A stretch of DNA of 64,000 bases from Paenibacillus sophorae. Lineage in GTDB: Bacteria > Bacillota > Bacilli > Paenibacillales > Paenibacillaceae. The DNA is taken from contig NZ_CP076607.1 of assembly GCF_018966525.1 (NCBI RefSeq), positions 3,844,001 to 3,908,000 of the forward strand. The letters run 5' to 3'. Of this stretch, positions 28,233 to 35,925 are shown in pieces. Every line of letters starts with the position of its first letter. Position 1 is the first letter of the stretch. The position numbers were made by a program, and so were the translations under genes. The notes beneath the pieces are model-generated. The model did not search any database and was not told where the DNA came from. It saw nothing but the letters and a program-made list of their open reading frames with translations.

Positions 28233-28709
28233 GACGGTTCTCTCCGTTATAGCAGTTCATACGATTAATGGGTAGTCATTGCTAACGATTGACGAGGAAT
28301 CGAAAGCTCATATGATTATCTTTGCTCAAGAGTATTCAGCGAATCTCCATTGAGAGTGTCACATAAGTGCAACGGTTTGCAAGGACTTACTGAGTTATTT
28401 TTGGCCGGATCACGTTTTGGTGAAGGTGAACTATTCACGCGGCGGGATGGCGGGGCAGTTCCCTGAGTTTGGAGTCACCCTCTTGTGGGAGCGTTGATGC
28501 AGCGCAGCACTGGCCTGAAGTTCAGGAGAACTGGGAGGAGCGGGAGGGGGATTTCGACGCGACTAGCACGCCACTGCAGAGTGAGTCAGTTTCGATGTGT
28601 ACGGCCACACAACCCACACAATCAACATCAGCAAAAAAACAATGATCCCCGCTTGGCCGTGTGGCTGGGCGGGGATTTTTTGTTTATTGTGCTGCTTTAT
28701 AACGTACTC
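28233..28709. other. intergenic region with possible coding remnants
   Basis: One plus-strand frame around 28372-28496 reads CKDLLSYFWPDHVLVKVNYS and ends LLWER before a stop. It looks protein-like but has no start and no recognised family, so it may be the end of a lost gene. The rest shows nothing identifiable apart from the bidirectional terminator at 28633-28682. Confidence 0.35.
28633..28682. terminator. bidirectional intrinsic terminator
   Basis: ATCCCCGC (28645-28652) pairs with GCGGGGAT (28669-28676). T-runs flank both sides (28676-28681 on plus, 28633-28639 read on minus). It ends the 110-residue gene on the minus strand. Confidence 0.85.
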
Positions 28710-29042
28710 TTACCTTGTTATCGCGTATACGCTTACTACAAAGTTGGCTGTTGCGTCATTTGGATTTGCAATATAAAGAGATCCGCTTTCATAAACATCT
28801 GTATACTTACCGTTAACTACGCCAGAAAAAATAGTTGGATCGCTGCCGCCGCTTACATCTCGCGCTACATTGAAACTTATCGAATTGGGATTATCATTTC
28901 CAGTAGACGATATTTCCCATTGAAAATTGATTGTGTTGGCAGGAAGAGTTACCGTTGAAAAGTTCCCGCTGGAACGGCTTGACTGGCCAGGTTGAGGGGT
29001 TGGTGAAGAAGTAACGCTGGAAATAAGTATTTTGGTTGACAT
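28710..29042 (-). CDS. small beta-rich protein of unknown function
   Basis: 110 residues starting MSTKILISSVTSSPTPQPGQ, with GAAGGGATGA upstream and a good terminator downstream. It is rich in Ser, Thr, Asn, Val and Ile with alternating hydrophobic residues (FNVARDVSGGS, SLYIANPNDATANFVVSVYA), which suggests an all-beta fold. No signal peptide or membrane segment. It contains no cysteine. I do not recognise the family. It stands alone among pseudogenes. Confidence 0.6.
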   Translation of the reverse strand: MSTKILISSVTSSPTPQPGQSSRSSGNFSTVTLPANTINFQWEISSTGNDNPNSISFNVARDVSGGSDPTIFSGVVNGKYTDVYESGSLYIANPNDATANFVVSVYAITR

Positions 29043-29415
29043 ACAATATCATCCCTTCATTTTTGTGATGACTTACAAAAACATGTATATGGATAATTTT
29101 ATAAATTATTACGATATTTTCATGTTCTGAGAGCCCTGTCGATCCACTGCGCCATTCGGTAAGCGATCCGAAGCGTATCATCGTGCCTATTTCGAACTAA
29201 TGCTTGCCGCCGAAACGTTGTTGGCTGTTGCGCTCTTTGAATGGAACAAAGAAAAAACGAGGGATGATGAGGGCTGCGTCCACGGCGAAATGCGGGCACG
29301 AGCAGCGGCTTGTGGTTCTAAATGGGTGATATGTCCGAGGAGAGGCCACTGAAAAAGCTACGTTTTTTCCTTGAAGCATTGATTTTTATGGTTGATGTGA
29401 CAGAAAAATAAGAAG
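29043..29415. other. intergenic region, no gene recognised
   Basis: AT-rich upstream of the 110-residue gene (its promoter probably lies here), then about 300 nt with no frame resembling a protein family. A near-palindrome (GAAAAAGCTACGTTTTTTC, 29350-29368) precedes repeat copy 2. Confidence 0.4.
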
Positions 29416-29520
29416 GTTTGCAGGAAACACCGCTTGTTCCGCCGAAAGCAGACTGAGCAGACGAATCTGCTGTCCCCCACATCCCCCTGCACGACGACGA
29501 GCGGCGCTATACCCCAGCAA
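29416..29520 (+). repeat. 105-bp dispersed repeat, copy 2
   Basis: Second copy of the element at 27151-27252, same orientation, 2.26 kb away. It contains GCAGA-TTCG-TCTGC as a perfect UUCG tetraloop hairpin on the minus strand; copy 1 keeps a shorter version. A terminator hairpin starts 5 nt downstream on the plus strand. Confidence 0.8.
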
Positions 29521-29553
29521 AAAACGGGTGCTGCCCTTTACGGACAACACCCG
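29519..29553 (-). terminator. intrinsic terminator of mntH
   Basis: A 12-bp stem (29525-29536 with 29542-29553, two or three G-U pairs) around a TTTAC-type loop, followed on the minus strand by six T. The plus strand also has a T-rich tail (CTCTTTTTC), so it may work in both directions. Confidence 0.9.
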
Positions 29554-29602
29554 TAGCTCTTTTTCTAATGCAGCTCGAATTGGATGTCAGGCAAGCAGCA
29601 TC

Positions 29603-30898
29603 TTAAGCAATCAACGTCTCGGCAATCAGGAACAAGTTCAGCGAGACGACAATACCGGCAATAATCCAGCCGAGCACCGAAGTGATCCGGCGGTTGACCA
29701 GCCCACCCATCAGTTTGCGGTCGCTAGTGAAGACAATAAGCGGAATCAGCGCAAACGCGATGCCGAAGGAGAGAATAACCTGGCTCATTACAAGCGCCCG
29801 GGTCGCATCGACACCGGACAAGATCACAGCAAGAGGCGGAATGCTTGTAATCGCCCGGCGGAGATACAGATTGATTCTTTTATTGATAAATCCCTGCATG
29901 ACAACGTCGCCCGCCATTGTGCCTACAGAAGCGCTGGAGAGTCCCGCAATCAGCAGACCCAATCCAAAAGAAATGGCCGTAACCGGACCGACCAACTGGC
30001 CGAATTGATGAAAGGCTGCATCCAAATCCTCGACAGCAAGACCGTTCTTGAAAAAAGTCGCCGCTGAAACGATCACCATAGCCATATTAACTGCGCCTGC
30101 AATGAACATGGCAATCAGGATGTCGATGAACTCCAGCTTGAAAATTTTCTTCTTCTCCGCATCGTTTCTGCCGACAATCCGGTTCTGGGTAAGTGAAGAA
30201 TGCAGATAGATCGCATGCGGCATGACGGTTGCCCCGAGAATACCCGCCGCCAGCAGCACGCTGTCGACGCCTTGAAAGCTTGGCGTCACAATGCCATGAA
30301 ACACTTCGCCCATAGCAGGTTTAGCCATGACGACCTGATAAGCAAACGCCAGCACCACGATCAGAATCATGGAGGCGATTCCCGCTTCAAGAGAACGGTA
30401 TCCCCTCCGCTGCAGTTCAAGAATGGCAAAGGAACCTGCCGCCGTAATCAGCGCAGCGGGCAGCATGGGAATGTCGAATAGAAGATAAAGACCGAGCGCC
30501 GCTCCGAGAAATTCCGCCAGGTCGGTCGCCATAATGACCAGCTCGCTTTGTATCCATAAGAAGAAAGAAACTCCTCTGGGGAACCGGTCGCGCGCAACTT
30601 CAGGCAAATTACGGCCGGTCGCGATCCCAAGCTTGGCGGACAAGGACTGAATAAGAACAGCCATCAAATTGGAGGCGGCAATAACCCAGAGCAGGAGATA
30701 TCCGTACTTTGAGCCTGCCGTAATATTGGTGGCGAAGTTACCAGGGTCGAGATACGCGACAGCCGCGATAAAGGCAGGTCCAAGGAATGGCAGAATTCTG
30801 CTGAGTCCTCTACCCTTTCCCTGCATTGCTGAGTGGACGGCGAGAAGATCTCTTTCTTGTTGCTGGGCCATGCCCAGAGTTTGAGTACGTTCCATCAT
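29603..30898 (-). CDS. mntH: Nramp-family Mn2+/H+ symporter
   Basis: 431 residues, eleven predicted membrane segments. The metal-binding motif of TM1 is DPGNFATNI (D-P-G-N) near residue 50, and that of TM6 is MPHAIYLHSS (M-P-H) near residue 230. It imports manganese with protons. It is monocistronic with its own terminator and a strong promoter overlapped downstream by an MntR-type operator, so repression by MntR under high Mn is expected. Confidence 0.95.
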   Translation of the reverse strand: MMERTQTLGMAQQQERDLLAVHSAMQGKGRGLSRILPFLGPAFIAAVAYLDPGNFATNITAGSKYGYLLLWVIAASNLMAVLIQSLSAKLGIATGRNLPEVARDRFPRGVSFFLWIQSELVIMATDLAEFLGAALGLYLLFDIPMLPAALITAAGSFAILELQRRGYRSLEAGIASMILIVVLAFAYQVVMAKPAMGEVFHGIVTPSFQGVDSVLLAAGILGATVMPHAIYLHSSLTQNRIVGRNDAEKKKIFKLEFIDILIAMFIAGAVNMAMVIVSAATFFKNGLAVEDLDAAFHQFGQLVGPVTAISFGLGLLIAGLSSASVGTMAGDVVMQGFINKRINLYLRRAITSIPPLAVILSGVDATRALVMSQVILSFGIAFALIPLIVFTSDRKLMGGLVNRRITSVLGWIIAGIVVSLNLFLIAETLIA

Positions 30899-30938
30899 AT
30901 CTGTTTTCCTCCCCGCCTAAAAATTAGCCAAGCACATA

Positions 30939-30960
30939 AAAGTTTACCTAATGCAACTTT
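30939..30960 (-). promoter_or_regulatory. MntR-type operator of mntH
   Basis: A 22-bp dyad, AAAGTT at one end and AACTTT at the other, with core TTGCATTAGGTAAACTT on the minus strand. It closely matches the known B. subtilis mntH MntR box. It sits just downstream of the predicted transcription start. Confidence 0.82.
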
Positions 30961-30970
30961 CGATATGATT

Positions 30971-30999
30971 ATTATATTCTGCTTTACCCCATTTGTAAA
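30971..30999 (-). promoter_or_regulatory. mntH promoter
   Basis: On the minus strand TTTACA (30999-30994), a 17-nt spacer and a perfect TATAAT (30976-30971). Confidence 0.82.
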
Positions 31000-31020
31000 C
31001 TTGCCCTGTGCTGCCAAATC

Positions 31021-31069
31021 AAAAAAATACCCAAACAAAGAACCGGCGATTCAACCGGATGGTTTGGGT
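31021..31069 (-). terminator. intrinsic terminator of the MFS gene
   Basis: ACCCAAAC (31029-31036) pairs with GTTTGGGT (31062-31069), with an inner CCGG pair; the minus strand then reads A followed by seven T. Confidence 0.85.
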
Positions 31070-31113
31070 GTCAAGAGTGAATGATTTAGAATATGATCAG
31101 CGTTATAGTATGG

Positions 31114-32313
31114 TCAGCGCGCTCCGCCTTTCAGGTCCCACACATAGACGGAAGCCGCGAGCAGAAGCCCGATAAAGGAAAACAGCGACCCGAACCAGGG
31201 CAGAGCCCCCAGACCAATATGCGTGATAATGAATCCTCCGAAAAAGGCGCCAAAAGCATTGCCTAAATTCAGCGCGGAATGATTTGAAGTCGAAGCGAGT
31301 GCCGGAGCGTCCTTCGCAAGCGTCATAATCCGGATCTGAAGACCGGGCAAGACCCCGAAAGCTCCGACACCCCACAAAAATATAGTGGCGACTGCGAGCC
31401 CCGGAATATGTACCGAATACGCGAAAAATGCCAGAATAGCGGCCAGAAATGCGAAACTCCCTAGCATCACGGGCATAAGCTTCCAATCGGCGAGCCTGCC
31501 TCCTATAATATTTCCCGTCGTCACGCCGACTCCGAACAGTACGAGAATCAAGGCCACGCTGCTCTCCGAGAATCCCGTGATGTCCTCCAGCAGCGGCGTA
31601 ATATAAGTGAAGACGGTGAATAGACTGCTGCATCCCAGCGCTCCCGTCAGCAGAACCAGCAGCAGCTTCGGCTGCAGCAGTGCGCGAAGCTGGCGCGTAA
31701 GGCTTGACGTCTCCTCCGCCTTAATTACAGGCACGAGCAGCAGAATGCCGGCAAGCGATAGCACGCCCATCACGGCAACGGCGCCGAACGACGCCCGCCA
31801 GCCCAGATGCTGGCCGATAAACGTCCCGATCGGAACTCCGATAATATTGGCCACGGTAAGACCGGCCATCATAATCGAAACCGCCGCCGCGCGTCGTCCC
31901 GGCTTCACAAGACCTGCCGCAATTACGGAGCCGACGCCGAAAAAGGTGCCGTGGGCCAAAGCAGTGAACAGTCTGGCCCCCATCAGTACGGCGTAATTCG
32001 GCGCAATTGCCGCAATACCGTTCCCCAAAGTGAAGAAGATCATCAGCAGACAGAGCAGCTGCTTCTGTGGCAGCCTATGGGTCAGCATCGCCAGAATCGG
32101 AGCTCCGATAGCAACGCCCAGCGCATAGCTGGTAATCAGCTGCCCTGCCGAGGCGATCGACACATGAAGATCCTCGGCAACATTAGGCAGGATGCCCATA
32201 ATTACGAATTCGGTCATTCCAATCGCAAAAGCGCCGAGCGTTAAAGACAGCAGCGCCAAAGGAAAACGCTCCTTGGCTTCGGCTCGGGGATTCGTGGTGT
32301 ATGAAGTTTCCAA
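31114..32313 (-). CDS. MFS drug-resistance exporter (DHA1, YdhP/AraJ-like)
   Basis: 399 residues, twelve membrane segments. FAIGMTEFVIMGILPN in TM1 and GARLFTALAHGTFFGVG in TM4 are characteristic of the YdhP/PbuE/AraJ subgroup, which exports drugs, nucleosides or sugars using protons. The substrate cannot be assigned. It lies 5 nt after the ABC ATPase gene, so both are likely on one transcript controlled by the divergent AraC protein. Confidence 0.82.
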   Translation of the reverse strand: METSYTTNPRAEAKERFPLALLSLTLGAFAIGMTEFVIMGILPNVAEDLHVSIASAGQLITSYALGVAIGAPILAMLTHRLPQKQLLCLLMIFFTLGNGIAAIAPNYAVLMGARLFTALAHGTFFGVGSVIAAGLVKPGRRAAAVSIMMAGLTVANIIGVPIGTFIGQHLGWRASFGAVAVMGVLSLAGILLLVPVIKAEETSSLTRQLRALLQPKLLLVLLTGALGCSSLFTVFTYITPLLEDITGFSESSVALILVLFGVGVTTGNIIGGRLADWKLMPVMLGSFAFLAAILAFFAYSVHIPGLAVATIFLWGVGAFGVLPGLQIRIMTLAKDAPALASTSNHSALNLGNAFGAFFGGFIITHIGLGALPWFGSLFSFIGLLLAASVYVWDLKGGAR

Positions 32314-32318
32314 TGCTT

Positions 32319-33122
32319 TTATTCTCCTTTGCCCGGTCTGTTATTGCCGGGAAAAATATAGGTTCGGTCGCCGCTTTGCTCCACCGAGACGGGCGCTTCA
32401 AAAAAACGGCTGAGCGTCTCTGCGTTCAGCATGTGAGACGTTTTGCCGGAATCGAATACCCTGCCTTTCCTGAATAACAGCGTATGGCTGAAGGCGGGCA
32501 GAATTTCCTCCGTATGATGGGTCACGTAAATGAGGGAAGGCCCCTTCTCACTCATGGTCAACTCTTCAATACTTTCCAGCAGCCGCTCCCGGGCAAACAA
32601 ATCCAGGCCGTTGCACGGTTCGTCCAGGATCAGAATTTTCGGCTCGGCCATCAGGGCGCGGGCAATCAGCACCTTCTGCTTCTCCCCCTGTGAACAGGTA
32701 CGGTACTCGCGGTCCCACAAATGCCCGCATCCGAGCTTCTCCATCAATGCCCGGGCCCGCTCGAAATCCTCCTCCGGCGCATTGGCGTACAGTCCGATCG
32801 AGGCATGCTTCCCGCTGATCACGACAAGCTGTGTCCGGTCTGATCCGTGCAGCTTTTCCTGAAGGGATGAGCTGACCCAGCCGATGGACTTGCGGAGCTC
32901 CCGCAGATCTATCTCGCCGAACCGCTCGCCGAGCACATAAATTTCCCCTTCGGTCGGCCAGATATAACCGTTGATCATGTTCAGCAGCGTCGTTTTTCCT
33001 GAACCGTTCAGTCCCATGAGCGCCCAATGTTGCCCCTTTTCAATGCTCCAGTTTACCTGGTCCAGCAGCGTCTGCGTCCCCCTTTTCCACGAGACATTGC
33101 TTATTTTCAAAATGCTGTCCAT
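32319..33122 (-). CDS. orphan ABC-transporter ATPase, YlmA-like
   Basis: 267 residues. Walker A is GLNGSGKTT near residue 37, Walker B is ILILDEPCNGLD near 165, and the switch His is in YVTHHTEE. The signature motif is unusual, CSQGEKQKV in place of LSGGQ. No permease or binding protein adjoins it, as with B. subtilis YlmA. It could serve a distant transporter or act as a soluble ABC protein. First gene of a two-gene unit with the MFS exporter. Confidence 0.78.
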   Translation of the reverse strand: MDSILKISNVSWKRGTQTLLDQVNWSIEKGQHWALMGLNGSGKTTLLNMINGYIWPTEGEIYVLGERFGEIDLRELRKSIGWVSSSLQEKLHGSDRTQLVVISGKHASIGLYANAPEEDFERARALMEKLGCGHLWDREYRTCSQGEKQKVLIARALMAEPKILILDEPCNGLDLFARERLLESIEELTMSEKGPSLIYVTHHTEEILPAFSHTLLFRKGRVFDSGKTSHMLNAETLSRFFEAPVSVEQSGDRTYIFPGNNRPGKGE

Positions 33123-33269
33123 TCCCCTGCAACCTCTTTTCTATTCTCGAGATGATCACGTCTGCTTTAACGTATTGTAAACAATCCCAAGTAAAAATGT
33201 CATTGTGAAAATTGCTCAATTCATCTGCAATTATTGCTCTCATGCTATAATGAGACGGGGTGAACGCTG

Positions 33270-34076
33270 ATGAAAATGCAAGTTCTGACGGAGAACATCG
33301 AGCTGTGCAGATTAGAAGAACATTACGAAGACTCTCCCCATGTTCATAAGAACTGGGTTCAGCTGACCTTTGCCGTCCGCGGCGGCTCGTCCGTCATTAC
33401 CTCCGGCACATCCGGGTTCATTCCGGAAGGCGAAGGAATCATTCACCGGCCGATGCAGGAGCATCAAATCCGTGTTGATGAAGGAAACCGCGCAATCGTG
33501 ATCAAAGTACGCCCTTCGCTGTGGGAGTCTTTGCAAAATAATGAAGCAGATTGTATCGCTGTGGAGCAGGTCATCAATCCTGAGGAATTGAACGCGGAGT
33601 TCAATCGTTGGATTTCCCCGCTGGTTTTGACTGATGAGGATGACCGATACTGGCGGAGTCTTACGGAGACCAATGTGCTGCAATATCTTACACGAAATCT
33701 GAAAAGAGGGGCCTGTCCGGAAACGAATCCTCCGTGTCTTTCGGAACTTTCCAGTACGGGAGATCCATATATGGATCAAGTGTTCGAATACATACACCGC
33801 TCCTTTACATCACCGATTCGCATTGATTTATTGTCGTCAATGGCTCTTCAGAGCCGATACCATTTTATCCGCTCCTTCAAAGCGGCGACCGGATTCACGC
33901 CTTATCAGTACATTCTTCGTTTGCGGATCCAGCGCGCCAAGTATGACCTCGAATATACCGAAGCTACGATTTCCGCGATTAGCGCGGGTCTCGGCTTTGC
34001 TTCAGCCAGCCAATTTTATCGCGCATTCGTCAAAATCACCGGCATGGCTCCCGAACAATACCGCCTGGGACGATAG
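33270..34076 (+). CDS. AraC-family transcriptional regulator
   Basis: 268 residues. The N-terminal half is a cupin-like sensing domain (HVHKNWVQLTFAVRGGSSVI, IIHRPMQEHQIRVD). The C-terminal 100 residues hold two helix-turn-helix motifs (FTSPIRIDLLSSMALQSRYH and AISAGLGFASASQFYRAF, then K-G-like ITGMAPEQYR). It is divergent from the ABC/MFS pair with a 147-nt spacer and is the obvious candidate regulator of that pair. Confidence 0.85.
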   Translation: MKMQVLTENIELCRLEEHYEDSPHVHKNWVQLTFAVRGGSSVITSGTSGFIPEGEGIIHRPMQEHQIRVDEGNRAIVIKVRPSLWESLQNNEADCIAVEQVINPEELNAEFNRWISPLVLTDEDDRYWRSLTETNVLQYLTRNLKRGACPETNPPCLSELSSTGDPYMDQVFEYIHRSFTSPIRIDLLSSMALQSRYHFIRSFKAATGFTPYQYILRLRIQRAKYDLEYTEATISAISAGLGFASASQFYRAFVKITGMAPEQYRLGR

Positions 34077-34136
34077 ATGGGCTGAATCGCTGACGACGGG
34101 ACTCATCTTCGCGGCCAGTCCCCCTTTCGGACCCAA

Positions 34137-34182
34137 AAGAGGCGCTGCCCCGTTCTCATGAACGGCGGCCGCGTCTCTTGTT
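34137..34182 (+). terminator. terminator-like hairpin after the AraC gene
   Basis: AAGAGGCGC (34137-34145) pairs with GCGTCTCTT (34171-34179), with an inner CGTTC/GAACG stem. The T-tract is short, so efficiency is uncertain. Confidence 0.55.
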
Positions 34183-34269
34183 TACTGTACATGTAGTTCC
34201 CGGATTGCATTATTACCGATTCAAACGGTAGCCCCCATGAAACACCGGGCCGACATACTCATATAACCG

Positions 34270-35769
34270 TTACTCTCCCGAAAAGCTGGTTTCTTTCATG
34301 ATAACATCATGCGCGCCGCCCTCGACAAGACTGGTTGCGGATACAAGGGTGATTCTCGCGCCCTGCTGCAATTCGTCGATCGATTTCGACCCGCAGTTGG
34401 ACATCGTCGACTTAAGCTTGCTGATCGTCTTGTCCAGATTCTCTTTGAGACTTCCCGCGTAAGGTACGTAAGAATCGACGCCTTCTTCGAAGACAAGCCC
34501 CGACTTTCCGCCGGTATCGTATCTTTGCCAGTTTCGCGCCCGGTTGGAGCCTTCTCCCCAGAACTCTTTGACAAAGTTGTTTCCGACTTTCAGCTTCTTG
34601 GTCGGGCTCTCGTCGAACCGGGCGAAATATCTGCCCATCATGACGAAGTCGGCGCCCATAGCAAGCGCAAGCGTGATGTGATAATCGTGAACGATTCCTC
34701 CGTCCGAACAGATCGGCACGTAAATTCCCGTCTCTTTATAATACTGCTCCCTTGCCTCCGCAACCTCGATAAGAGCCGATGCCTGTCCTCTGCCGATCCC
34801 CTTTTGCTCACGCGTGATGCATATCGATCCGCCGCCGATGCCTACCTTCACGAAATCGGCGCCGGATTCGACAAGATACAGAAAGCCTTCCTTGTCTACG
34901 ACATTCCCCGCTCCAATCTTGATATTGAAATTCTCTTTGACGTAAGCGATCGTTTCACGCTGCCACTCGGTATACCCGTCCGACGCGTCAATCACCAATA
35001 TGTCGGCACCTGCTTCAGCCAGAAGCGGCACCCGTTCTTTATAGTCCTTCGTGTTGATGCCGGCCCCGACGATATAGCTTTTATTGCTGTCCATCAGCGC
35101 CAGCGGGTTTTCTTTATGAGCGTCGTAATCTTTACGGAAAACTAGACTTTCCAGCCGCTGCTCCCCGTCCACGATCGGCAGGCAGTTCAGTTTGTGCTCC
35201 CAAATCATGTCATTGGCTTCGGGAAGGTTGATTCCGGGCGTTCCGACAATCAGGGAAGAGAACGGAGTCATGAATTCACTTACCGGTTTATCCAGCGAAT
35301 CGCGGCTAATTCTGTAGTCCCGACCGGTTACGATTCCCAGCAGCTTCCCGGTCGGCGAACCGTCATCCGTAACGGCTACCGTGGAATGGCCAGTAACCTC
35401 TTTCAGATCCAATACATCTTTCAAGGTATGATCCTGTCTCAAATTGGAGCGGCTAACCACGAAGCCTGACTTATATTCCTTCACCTTTCGGACCATGAAC
35501 GCCTGGTCTTCAGCGGATTGAGAACCATAAATAAAAGAGACTCCCCCGCAGCGGGCCAATGCGATCGCCATACGATCATCAGAGACCGACTGCATCACTG
35601 CCGACGAGAACGGAATGTTCAAGGAAATATCCGGCTGCTCGCCTTTTTTAAATTTCGTAATGGGCGTCTTTAAGTTCACGTTTGCGGGAGTACAATCTTT
35701 TGCCGTTAAATTGGGAATCAGCAGAAATTCGCTGAACGTCCGGGAAGGTTCCGGGTAATAGTAGGCCAC
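34270..35769 (-). CDS. guaB: IMP dehydrogenase, divergent subtype
   Basis: 499 residues. The core is an IMPDH barrel with an inserted CBS pair (about residues 95-215). The catalytic Cys lies in GIGGGSICITREQKGIGRGQ, the IMP-binding part in SDGGIV and MMGRYFARFDESP, and the flap Arg-Tyr pair in RNWQRYDTGGKS before EGVDSYVPYAG. It oxidises IMP to XMP with NAD+, committing to GMP synthesis. Compared with standard GuaB, the loop EFWGEGSNRARNWQRY replaces the usual YRGMGSxxAM-type segment, so this is probably a second, diverged IMPDH; a GMP reductase cannot be excluded. GTG start behind AAGGAGTGG. Confidence 0.82.
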   Translation of the reverse strand: MAYYYPEPSRTFSEFLLIPNLTAKDCTPANVNLKTPITKFKKGEQPDISLNIPFSSAVMQSVSDDRMAIALARCGGVSFIYGSQSAEDQAFMVRKVKEYKSGFVVSRSNLRQDHTLKDVLDLKEVTGHSTVAVTDDGSPTGKLLGIVTGRDYRISRDSLDKPVSEFMTPFSSLIVGTPGINLPEANDMIWEHKLNCLPIVDGEQRLESLVFRKDYDAHKENPLALMDSNKSYIVGAGINTKDYKERVPLLAEAGADILVIDASDGYTEWQRETIAYVKENFNIKIGAGNVVDKEGFLYLVESGADFVKVGIGGGSICITREQKGIGRGQASALIEVAEAREQYYKETGIYVPICSDGGIVHDYHITLALAMGADFVMMGRYFARFDESPTKKLKVGNNFVKEFWGEGSNRARNWQRYDTGGKSGLVFEEGVDSYVPYAGSLKENLDKTISKLKSTMSNCGSKSIDELQQGARITLVSATSLVEGGAHDVIMKETSFSGE

Positions 35770-35801
35770 TTTTTTCCACTCCTTGTATAAAAATTCCTCA
35801 C

Positions 35802-35830
35802 ATCATAACGTCAACTAATCCATTTGTCAA
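35802..35830 (-). promoter_or_regulatory. promoter of the IMP dehydrogenase gene
   Basis: On the minus strand a perfect TTGACA (35830-35825), a 17-nt spacer and TATGAT (35807-35802). No riboswitch-like structure is seen in the 30-nt leader. Confidence 0.85.
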
Positions 35831-35860
35831 TGCAAAATATGTGAGTCTATCCCGTTCCGC

Positions 35861-35900
35861 AAAAAAACGGCCCCAGCAGACGAAAATCGTCCGTGAAGCC
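35861..35900 (-). terminator. intrinsic terminator of the LacD-type gene
   Basis: GGCTTCA/TGGGGCC and GACG/CGTC form a two-part stem on the minus strand, followed by TTTTTTT. Confidence 0.75.
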
Positions 35901-35925
35901 TTTTGCAAAACAGCATAGCACTGCT

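Noticed and set aside
28372..28496. Coding-like plus-strand frame ending LLWER
   Set aside because: No start codon with a ribosome site and no recognised family; kept only as a possible remnant in the gap description.
29603..30067. Plus-strand ORFs at 29.5-30.1 kb
   Set aside because: Antisense to mntH.
35770..35880. Possible purine riboswitch before IMP dehydrogenase
   Set aside because: The predicted transcription start is only about 30 nt from the gene, too short for an aptamer.
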